A stretch of 64,000 bases of DNA from assembly GCA_963742655.1 (NCBI GenBank), contig CAVUMM010000008.1:62001-126000 (forward strand), given 5' to 3'. Of this stretch, positions 51,896-58,948 are shown in pieces. Below the pieces are notes generated by a model. The model made no database searches. It was given only the letters and a program-made list of their open reading frames with translations, and had not been told where the DNA came from. The position numbers and the translations under genes were made by a program. Source of the stretch: JAICLK01 sp963742655 (GTDB lineage Bacteria > Patescibacteriota > Saccharimonadia > Saccharimonadales > UBA4665). The stretch's first letter is position 1, and every line of letters starts with the position of its first letter.

Positions 51896-52216
51896 ATGAA
51901 ATCTTCGAACGACTCCACGACTATTAGCCTGAAAACCAAGAAGAAGGTCAAAACGCTTGCACAAATGCGTGCTCGACAGCTCGGAATACCGCTCGGCACT
52001 ATTGTGAACGCGTTCTTGCTTAACTTTGCGCAGACTGGCGAAATACATTTCGTAGCAGCCGAACCTATTACCCCTAAAATGGCTAAGATTATTGAAGAAG
52101 TGCACGCTGAAATTGCGCGTGGCGACACATACGGGCCCTTCAGTCCTGACGAAGCAATAGAATTTCTGAACGAAAACTCCCTTGAGTCGCTTGATCTAGA
52201 CGATGACAAAAGTTGA
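51896..52216 (+). CDS. RelB/DinJ-type antitoxin
   Basis: 106 residues. The N-terminal ribbon-helix-helix-like part (STTISLKTKKKVKTLAQMRA, GIPLGTIVNAFLLNF) would bind the operon promoter. The acidic C-terminal tail (DEAIEFLNENSLESLDLDDD) would wrap the toxin. TATACT (51883-51888) ends eight bases before the ATG, so the mRNA is probably leaderless. It overlaps the toxin gene by 14 bases. Such pairs usually repress themselves. Confidence 0.82.
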   Translation: MKSSNDSTTISLKTKKKVKTLAQMRARQLGIPLGTIVNAFLLNFAQTGEIHFVAAEPITPKMAKIIEEVHAEIARGDTYGPFSPDEAIEFLNENSLESLDLDDDKS

Positions 52217-52466
52217 TTATTCCAAGCGATTCCTGAAGCAATATTATAATCTTCCGCCCAAAATTCAGCAGCAGTTTAAAGACCGATTGCAACTATGGTT
52301 GGTGAAGCCAAACCACCCAAGCCTTTATTTGCATAAGCTGACAGGCGACTATGCTGGCTTTTATAGTATCAGTATCACTGGTGACATTCGCGCGCTCTAT
52401 GAAAAACACGGAGACGAATATGTTCTATTTGGTTTCATCGGCTCGCACAGCCAGCTTTACGGTTAG
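52203..52466 (+). CDS. RelE/YafQ-type toxin
   Basis: 87 residues: VDYSKRFLKQYYNLPPKIQQ, LYLHKLTGDYAGFYSISITG with DIRALYE, and YVLFGFIGSHSQLYG. This is the RelE/ParE fold with the R in DIRALY and the closing G-x-H-S-x-L-Y of YafQ/RelE-type ribosome-dependent mRNA nucleases. It is coupled to the antitoxin. The pair sits between two near-identical surface-protein genes and could stabilise the duplicated segment. Confidence 0.87.
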   Translation: MTKVDYSKRFLKQYYNLPPKIQQQFKDRLQLWLVKPNHPSLYLHKLTGDYAGFYSISITGDIRALYEKHGDEYVLFGFIGSHSQLYG

Positions 52467-52529
52467 TACCATTCTTGGGTCTAGTTCGCCAACGCTTCCT
52501 GCTCGAAATCTCAATAACTACCTATGAAC

Positions 52530-52703
52530 GTCATTCCGTCATCCCCAACTAGATTGGGGATCCAGTCATCATGAAGAATTTCCTAATTACTAGATTCCAG
52601 CCAGCGCTCTTCGAGCCTGAGCGGCGAGGCCGCTACGGTCTCTCTTCGAGAGCCTGAGGGCTCCTCAGAGCCTCGAACGGCAGAGTCGAACGGCTGGAAT
52701 GAC
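52530..52703. repeat. GTCATTCC palindromic repeat with extra hairpins
   Basis: It begins GTCATTCCGTCATCCC and ends GGCTGGAATGAC. The shared centre AAGAATTTCCTAATTACTAG, then ATTCCAGCC, links it to the copies at 56653 and 60617. The right half is expanded by extra inverted repeats (GAGCGGCGAGGCCGCTAC, CTCTTCGAGAG). Confidence 0.65.
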
Positions 52704-52723
52704 GGGCTTCAGGTTTCAAAAGA

Positions 52724-52739
52724 GGTGACGGCCGTCACA
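52724..52739 (+). promoter_or_regulatory. Possible CRP-like palindrome
   Basis: GGTGACGGCCGTCACA fits GGTGA-N6-TCACA, as at 25147. The best -10 candidates for the gene at 52890 lie much further away than the class II spacing, so a regulatory role here is uncertain. Confidence 0.35.
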
Positions 52740-52889
52740 TGTTTGGGGTGGATAGGTTTGGGGCTGTGGATAAGTTGGCAAGATTTTACTTGCGTGGATT
52801 AGTATAAGCGTGATAACATCTGGGGTGAGACAAGCATTGCGTTAATTCACTTAAAAAAACTACGCAGGCAGGAAAGGAAAACAAAAATA

Positions 52890-54122
52890 ATGTCACTAAA
52901 ACAAAAAATAATAAAAGTTTCGCGCTCTGTTAATGTGGCTGTAGCCGCCGCATTAACGGCGGCAATATTCTTCCCAGCATTGCAAGCGACCGTGCTTGCC
53001 GGACAGGTGCAATCCCGCTCAATTCAGATCAGTGACTCAACTGTATCGGCAACCGGTGTAACCTATCATGTTTCCTTTGAGCCGACCGTTACAACTGACA
53101 TTGGTGGTATTGTCATTGACTTTTGTGATGGTTCCAGCACCCCGATCGTCGGCGACACGACCTGTACCTATCCCGCAGGATTTGATATGGGCGCAACCCC
53201 AACAGTATCCGGCCTCACCGGTTTCTCGACCAGCACCGGTTCATGGGTAACCACGAATAGCCTCCAGGGTGGTGCGGCTGCAGGACATACACAAGCATTG
53301 CTCTACACGAACGCCACCGCGCAGACGCCCACCGGCACATCAACGGCAATAACCTTTGATATCACCGGTGTAGTAAACACATCAGTAACCGGTACATTCT
53401 ATGCACGTATTCTAACCTTTGACACCAGTGCACACACTGTAAGCGAATACACCGCAACTGGCGCTACTCGTGCCGCGTCATTCACGGATATGATTGATTA
53501 CGGTGGATCGGCATTATCTACCGCGGCTGTCATCACGGTAACCTCCAAAGTTCAGGAACAATTAAGCTTCTGTGTCTACACAACCAGCTGTGGCGTGGGT
53601 ACGGCAGTGACGCTTGGTAACACCCAGGGTGTGCTGAGTACGTCTGGCCCATTCGTTGACAAAAACACTAAATACGACATACAGACAAATGCCGGCGGTG
53701 ATGCCATCGTAAACATCAAAGGCCCAACCCTGACCTCCGGTGCCAACACCATCGCCGCCATAACGACTAATGCGACAACAAGCGTTGCCGGCACATCCCA
53801 GTTCGGCCTGTGCGATTACGAATCAGCCGGAGCGAACCTTGATTTTACCGGTAACAAATATAACGGAAATAACGGCGGCGCAGCCGGTGCGCTCTGCTCA
53901 GGTACCACACAAACCGCAGGTACCGGTTCCACCGGTGGCGATAACAGCGCCCTATTCTTCTTCGACACCGCTGCCCAAGGAACCTATGGTGACACCATCG
54001 GAACTGCCTCGGCTGGACCAACCTCAACGGGTACGGTAGCCTTCCTCGGCAACGTGTCCGTCACGCAAACAGCCGGTATCTATACCGCACCCCTGATCTT
54101 CATCGCGACTGGTACTTACTAA
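52890..54122 (+). CDS. Secreted RS-x-x-SDS family surface protein, copy 2 of a near-duplicate
   Basis: 410 residues with the same order as the 50094 protein: signal peptide, QSRSIQISDS, IVIDFCDGSSTPIVGDTTCT, LSFCVYTTSCGVGTA, AGTSQFGLCDYES, ending TAGIYTAPLIFIATGTY. About 145 bases (roughly 53296-53442) are identical to 50497-50641, whereas the stretches on both sides differ at many silent and replacement sites, a pattern of gene conversion. Upstream, a TGTGGATAA word and TTGCGT-16-GATAAC correspond to the promoter of the first copy. Confidence 0.78.
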   Translation: MSLKQKIIKVSRSVNVAVAAALTAAIFFPALQATVLAGQVQSRSIQISDSTVSATGVTYHVSFEPTVTTDIGGIVIDFCDGSSTPIVGDTTCTYPAGFDMGATPTVSGLTGFSTSTGSWVTTNSLQGGAAAGHTQALLYTNATAQTPTGTSTAITFDITGVVNTSVTGTFYARILTFDTSAHTVSEYTATGATRAASFTDMIDYGGSALSTAAVITVTSKVQEQLSFCVYTTSCGVGTAVTLGNTQGVLSTSGPFVDKNTKYDIQTNAGGDAIVNIKGPTLTSGANTIAAITTNATTSVAGTSQFGLCDYESAGANLDFTGNKYNGNNGGAAGALCSGTTQTAGTGSTGGDNSALFFFDTAAQGTYGDTIGTASAGPTSTGTVAFLGNVSVTQTAGIYTAPLIFIATGTY

Positions 54123-54142
54123 AAAATAAAGCAGCAAAATGA

Positions 54143-55207
54143 ATGAGGAAATTGCCCAATAAGTTCAGTAATTTAGCAATCGCATTCGTGCTAGTAATGG
54201 CCTCGCTTTCAATAGGAGTGAGGCCATTTAAATTGCCGAAAGCGGATGCGGCATACATGGGGACGCGCTCGCTGGAACTAAGCGATAGCAGGGCGGCCCA
54301 AACAAATGTAACGTATGACGTATCATATACTGTCACTACGCCAGGAACGATTGGTTCGGTCGAAATAGAATTTTGTTCTAACAGTACGTTTGTAACTGAC
54401 CCGTGTACCGCACCGGCCGGACTGGATGCCAGTGGTGCAGTGCTGGCGAGTCAAACAGGTGTAACCGGGTTTAGTATTTCGGGTGCATCTACAGCGAACG
54501 ATATAATTTTGACGCGAGCGCCGGCAGCGGCTGGCGCGGGGTTGGCTACGGCGGTATTTAATAATGTAACTAACCCAAACACCGAAGGTTCATATTTCGT
54601 TCGCGTCATTACCTACCAGACCAATGATGCGTCCGGTCCATTGACCGATAACGGTGGTATAGCTTTTGCAATCAACGGCGACACAAACGTGGCGGTAACG
54701 GTACCGCCATATCTGCTGTTGTGCGTGGGTATTACAATAAGCGGCACTGATTGCAGCACTGTATCAGGCGATTTCATCGATTTAGGGAATTTTAGTACTT
54801 CGGGTACGAGCAGCGGCCAATCGCAAATGGTTGTAGCGACCAACGGCCAGAATGGCTATGGTATCAGTGCGAGCGGAACAACTATGGAGTCGGGGAATAA
54901 CATCATACCGGCCATGTCGGTATCCGGGCCGGCCACGCCGGGTGTGAGCCAGTTCGGAATTAATTTGCGTGCCAACTCGAGTCCTCACATTGGCGCGAAC
55001 CCCAGCGGTACGGGGAGCGGTTCGCCGGTGTTCAACTATAACCAGCCGAATCTGTATCATTATTCGGATGGCGACACGCTTGCCAGTAAATCATCCCCGG
55101 ACAATCTCCGCAAATTTACGGTCAGTTATATAGTTGATGTGGGCAGTTCACAGGCCGTAGGTGTTTATTCGAGTACATACACGTACGTAGCCCTGGCCAA
55201 TTTCTAG
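54143..55207 (+). CDS. Secreted RS-x-x-SDS / QFGIN-family surface protein
   Basis: 354 residues: a signal segment, then YMGTRSLELSDSRAA, VEIEFCSNSTFVTDPCTAPA with GLDAS, LLLCVGITISGTDCSTVSG, GVSQFGINLRANSSPHIGAN, ending VGVYSSTYTYVALANF. It carries both the N-terminal motif of the 48-54 kb proteins and the C-terminal block of the 47783 protein, so it links the group. It starts 20 bases after the previous gene and is probably co-transcribed with it. Confidence 0.75.
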   Translation: MRKLPNKFSNLAIAFVLVMASLSIGVRPFKLPKADAAYMGTRSLELSDSRAAQTNVTYDVSYTVTTPGTIGSVEIEFCSNSTFVTDPCTAPAGLDASGAVLASQTGVTGFSISGASTANDIILTRAPAAAGAGLATAVFNNVTNPNTEGSYFVRVITYQTNDASGPLTDNGGIAFAINGDTNVAVTVPPYLLLCVGITISGTDCSTVSGDFIDLGNFSTSGTSSGQSQMVVATNGQNGYGISASGTTMESGNNIIPAMSVSGPATPGVSQFGINLRANSSPHIGANPSGTGSGSPVFNYNQPNLYHYSDGDTLASKSSPDNLRKFTVSYIVDVGSSQAVGVYSSTYTYVALANF

Positions 55208-55295
55208 CTGTATTTGACAGAATTTAGTTTGCAGTTAGCGCTAATGGTTTGCTATTATGAATGCAAGTTAAACTAAAAGAGGGGATCGAATCGAA

Positions 55296-56315
55296 ATGGT
55301 GCGACGTAAAATTTTTGCTCCTGTGGGGTTATTATTTAGTGCGATTGTTTTATTGTTTACAAGTGCGAGCCCTGCTTTGGCGGCTCCGTCGTTGGCAAGT
55401 AGTAACGGCCTCAGGGTATCTCCTGTACGGTCGGATTTGACGATAAAGCCCGGTAGCAGCCAGACCATTGATGTGTTTGTGACGAACTTGACCAGTGGAG
55501 AGGCTGAACTTAAGGGAGTCGCCAACGATTTTACGGCCAATCCGGATGAAAGCGGCAACCCAGCGATACTACTGAACGGAGAAAAAGCTCCGAGCCACAG
55601 CTTGAAAGGATATGTCTTGCCAGTTGGCACTTTTACGATTCCGCCCAAGGCACTAAGGATATAAAAGTTACTATCAACATTCCGAACGGTACGCCGGGTG
55701 GTGGCTACTATGCGGCGATTCGCTTTTTGCCGGCTACTACTAGTGGCGGCGACTAAAAAGAAGAATGTAAACCTTACAGCAAGTGTAGGTTCGCTTGTTC
55801 TCGTTACCGTACCAGGCCCATATAAAGAACAAATGTCTATCAGTAGCTTTGATGTTCGACAAAAAGGCAAAAGTGGCACAATGGGACAGGGGAGTGTTAT
55901 GTTCACGACCCCTAATAACTTAATGGTGTAGTCGATTCCAAAACAGCGGTGACATTCAGGAAGAACCTTTCGGGAAGATGCAACTTAAAAAAGGTAGCAA
56001 AGTTCTAGAAAGCTACGAAATCAACAACACGACCCCAAAGGGAATGTGTTGCCTGATAGCATTCGGCGATTTACGCCTGCCACTCCATGGAGTTGGCAGC
56101 TTTGGTAAATATACGTTAGAGGGCAACTTTGGCTACGGAAATAAGGGGCAATTGCTAACTGCCACGACACGTTTTACATCGTACCGATCGCAGTCATTGT
56201 TTTAGCCATAATAATCGTGCTGTTGATCCTGTTCGCGATATTTGTGCTGCCGCGCATCATCCGCAAGTACAACCGCGGGGTCATCAACAAGGCCGGCCGC
56301 AACGCCCGCAGGTAA
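55296..56315 (+). pseudogene. Broken DUF916-like (WxL-system type) membrane protein gene
   Basis: A single protein of about 340 residues can be read only by switching frame several times. The first part has signal peptide LLFSAIVLLFTSASPALAAP and LRVSPVRSDLTIKPGSSQTI, and runs to a stop at 55664. INIPNGTPGGGYYAAIRFLP continues in another frame, then KNVNLTASVGSLVLVTVPGP, then FGKMQLKKGSKVLESYEIN. The last part is a membrane helix (VIVLAIIIVLLILFAIFVLP) with a basic tail ending at 56315. At least four frame changes are needed. This resembles the surface-anchored partner of WxL-like proteins. It is either genuine decay or clustered sequencing errors; the intact genes on both sides favour decay. 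Confidence 0.75.
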
Positions 56316-56316
56316 C

Positions 56317-56441
56317 AAGGACTTACACACACTCGGCACATTTTGTCCGAAAAGCTCCGCTCCGCGTTCAGCGTACCACACGTACGCCTCACTTACGGTG
56401 CTCGCTTTGCAAACAAACTGCACTCGAGTGTGTAACTCCTT
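56317..56441. repeat. Palindromic element downstream of the pseudogene
   Basis: AAGGACTTACACACACTCGG (56317-56336) pairs imperfectly with CGAGTGTGTAACTCCTT (56425-56441). The inside (GGCACATTTTG, GCTCCGCTCCGCG, TACCACACGTACGCC) resembles the element at 40952-41057. Confidence 0.55.
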
Positions 56442-56465
56442 AACCGAGCAGGCGATAACTTAAGA

Positions 56466-56623
56466 CCTCTTGCAAAATAAATCCATGGCCCATAACGTGC
56501 CCTTTTTGCCCAAAATCGATCATAAGCTTCCTTACCGTAACTTCGGTTACGCTGCGTCAGCTTCTGTCGATTTTGAACAAAAATCATCACGTTCTGGCTT
56601 CACTGCTTATTCTGCAAGAGGCC
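56466..56623. repeat. Second palindromic element (CCTCTTGCA type)
   Basis: CCTCTTGCAAAATAA at the left pairs with TTATTCTGCAAGAGG at the right. Nested inside are AAAATCGAT with TCGATTTT, AAGCTTCC with AGCTTCTG, CGTAACTTCGGTTACG and AACGTG with CACGTT. No coding capacity. Confidence 0.55.
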
Positions 56624-56652
56624 TTTAGAACGACCGTCATCAATGGGCTTTC

Positions 56653-56727
56653 GTCATTCCAGCGAAGGCTGGAATCCAGTCGATAAGGAATTCCTAATTA
56701 CTAGATTCCAGCCTTCGCTGGAATGAC
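56653..56727. repeat. GTCATTCC palindromic repeat
   Basis: GTCATTCCAGCGAAGGCTGG at the left and its reverse complement at the right end (GGAATGAC at 56720-56727) flank a centre AAGGAATTCCTAATTACTAG. It is nearly identical to the copy at 60617-60692. Confidence 0.7.
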
Positions 56728-56863
56728 AGGCTGCGTTCTTTGCACCTCTCGAACGGCAGAAGTCGGTAGCGGGAATGACGAAGTTGCAGTGCGGAATGAA
56801 GACGTGACGATAAAAGTGCGGATGTCGAATGACGGATGATAGCATAAGATGTATAATCTGCTT

Positions 56864-57790
56864 ATGGTCTTAAAAAATCGGAGCCGCCTGAGCCCCCGGC
56901 GACTCCTGGCAGAAAACGGGGCTCGTTTGGCTGCCTGTTTAACCCTCGTCTTTCTGGCGTGGCCGGTGCCGGCTGCCGCGCTTGGTTCCCAGCAAAACCC
57001 GCAGTCCGGGTCGGTGGGTGTGCAGGGCACATTGTCCGGGCCGCCACCCAAGAACGCGCCCAGCATCGCCGTGCCGAGCAATGGCCAATCGTTCGATAAT
57101 ATTCCCATTACGGTCAGCGGTCTGTGTCAGAACGGCCTGATCGTCCGGGTGTTTGATAACGGCGTGTTTGTCGGCGCGGTTTCGTGCGCGAACAACAGCT
57201 ATTCGCTAAAAGTAACTCTGTTCGGCGGCAAGAACGACCTAGTTGTTCGGCAGTACGACGCGCTCGACCAATCAAGCCCGCCATCCGGCACGGTCAGCGT
57301 GCACTTCAATGACGTACAGTTGATAAAATTCGGCACGCATGTGTTTTTGACCAGTGATTACGCCCGGCGCGGTACGAACCCGAAGCAGACGCTCAGCTGG
57401 CCGGTAATCATCAGCGGCGGCACCGGGCCGTACGCCATCGAAACGGACTGGGGCGACGGTGCGGCTACATCTTTGGCGAGCGTACAATTCCCCGGCACAA
57501 TTACGCTGGCCCACTCCTACGCGTCGGCTGGAACCTATAATATGCTGGTGCGTGCCAGTGATAAAAACGGCACCCAGGCATTCCTGCAGCTGGTATCGGT
57601 GATCAACGGCAATGCGAAACCGACCAATGATAATAACAACAACTCCGGCGGCAGCAAAATCAAGATTATCAACATATTGTGGGAACCGCTGGCCGCGGCT
57701 ATCCCGTTTATTTTGGTAACATTCTGGCTCGGGCGACGCTACGAAATCACGGCGCTGCGCAAGCGCATCGAACGCGAATATCGCTCATAA
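56864..57790 (+). CDS. Surface protein with PKD-like domain and C-terminal anchor
   Basis: 308 residues: a signal peptide (LAACLTLVFLAWPVPAAALG), an Ig-like region (APSIAVPSNGQSFDNIPITV), then a PKD-like domain (AIETDWGDGAATSL with HSYASAGTYNMLVRASDKNG). An Asn-rich linker, one membrane helix (WEPLAAAIPFILVTFWLG) and a basic tail RRYEITALRKRIEREYRS follow. TATAAT at 56852-56857 lies six bases before ATG 56864, so I prefer this to ATG 56849. It is exposed outside and held by its C-terminal helix, which suits a partner for the secreted family upstream. Confidence 0.78.
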   Translation: MVLKNRSRLSPRRLLAENGARLAACLTLVFLAWPVPAAALGSQQNPQSGSVGVQGTLSGPPPKNAPSIAVPSNGQSFDNIPITVSGLCQNGLIVRVFDNGVFVGAVSCANNSYSLKVTLFGGKNDLVVRQYDALDQSSPPSGTVSVHFNDVQLIKFGTHVFLTSDYARRGTNPKQTLSWPVIISGGTGPYAIETDWGDGAATSLASVQFPGTITLAHSYASAGTYNMLVRASDKNGTQAFLQLVSVINGNAKPTNDNNNNSGGSKIKIINILWEPLAAAIPFILVTFWLGRRYEITALRKRIEREYRS

Positions 57791-57810
57791 TTTAACGGAA
57801 TTCGCATAAA

Positions 57811-58947
57811 TTATTCTTCCACCAAGCGTGCTCCGAGATAGACAGCTAGCTTTCGCCGGCCAGCGCGGGTGCGAAGCTGCGCCTCCGTAACCTCAGCCGC
57901 CGCTAATATGCCCCTGATTCCGCGATGCAAGCGGCTGCGCGAGGTGCCTTCTTTAATGCCCTCTGCAGCAGCGTGCGCTTCGTGGTCTTCGCCGAAAATA
58001 CAAATGTCGATAACAGCGTTCCTAAATTCCGGCGCTATTTTTTTCAAAGCTGCGATCAACATGCCGTGATCCGCCAGCAGGACGGCTTCTTCGGTTGAAT
58101 GTTCGTTTGCGTCGAGCATCATAACTTCGGCATCATCAAAGCTGATTTCCGCCGCTTTTGGCCGGCTTTGACGCGCTTTGAAGGCATTTATGGCGGTTTT
58201 GTGGGCAATGCCGTAGAGCCAGGCTGTGCGGTTGGTGCCAGGCTGGAATTGATTCCAGCCTTGGTAGGCTTTGGCGAAGGTGTCCTGGGCGAGCTCTTCG
58301 GCCTCGCTCCAGCTGGTGCAGCGTTTGCGCAGGTAATGACGCACGTTGCGGGATTCTTCGGCGAAAAGGTTGTCATAATCGGCAATTTGTTCGGGTGTCG
58401 AAGGCGCAAACAAATATGACCGATGTTGCTCGGCTTGGGCACCGAAGATAATTCTGGCGTACAGTGAGCGGCTGGAGTCATCGGCCAGCCACGCGCGAGC
58501 TTGAGAGAAATCGATAGGTAATTCATGGTTGCCGCCGGGGTGCGCTGGATCGTAAAAGCGCATCGTATTCTCGCTAAATAATTCGCGGCGCAATGCCAGT
58601 GCTGCCGAGCTACGGCACAACAGGTCCAGGCTTCGTATCCCCCGAGCCTGGCAGGCCTCTGAAATACTGAGCATTAGTTGCCGTCCGATGACAGCGGGTG
58701 ATAAACGTTGATTTACTCGAATGTCATTCACGACTGCCGTCTCGCCGCCCGGATCTATATAGGCCGAGAGTTCGTAGCCTTTCGCGGGAACTCCGTCTAG
58801 CTCGACCTGTATGCTGTCGTCTGCATTAACATACACGATCGCACCCGGGACTTCGCTGCAGGCAAAGACATCAACAATCTCAGTCCCTACAAGCAGTGGA
58901 ATCATCTCGGTGGCCGTAGCCGCTACTGCAATCTTGGTAGGGAGCAT
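57811..58947 (-). CDS. ECF-like sigma factor with GNAT-like N-terminal region
   Basis: 378 residues. The C-terminal half is a sigma-70 region 2 (YDNLFAEESRNVRHYLRKRC, AEELAQDTFAKAYQGWNQF with TNRTAWLYGIAHKTAINAFK). A region 4-like part follows (ALKKIAPEFRNAVIDICIFG, SRSRLHRGIRGIL). The N-terminal half is unrelated to sigma factors; VNDIRVNQRLSPAVIGRQLM, then ARGIRSLDLLCRSSAALALR, reads like the acetyl-CoA-binding helix and last strands of a GNAT fold, though I cannot prove it. ATG 58947 has AGGAGG nine bases upstream, inside the end of the previous sigma gene. The acetyltransferase-sigma combination would be unusual. Confidence 0.7.
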   Translation of the reverse strand: MLPTKIAVAATATEMIPLLVGTEIVDVFACSEVPGAIVYVNADDSIQVELDGVPAKGYELSAYIDPGGETAVVNDIRVNQRLSPAVIGRQLMLSISEACQARGIRSLDLLCRSSAALALRRELFSENTMRFYDPAHPGGNHELPIDFSQARAWLADDSSRSLYARIIFGAQAEQHRSYLFAPSTPEQIADYDNLFAEESRNVRHYLRKRCTSWSEAEELAQDTFAKAYQGWNQFQPGTNRTAWLYGIAHKTAINAFKARQSRPKAAEISFDDAEVMMLDANEHSTEEAVLLADHGMLIAALKKIAPEFRNAVIDICIFGEDHEAHAAAEGIKEGTSRSRLHRGIRGILAAAEVTEAQLRTRAGRRKLAVYLGARLVEE

Positions 58948-58948
58948 G

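Noticed and set aside
55268..55906. 212-codon minus-strand frame over the broken DUF916-like gene
   Set aside because: The plus strand shows signal peptide, conserved modules and anchor in successive frames; the minus frame has none.
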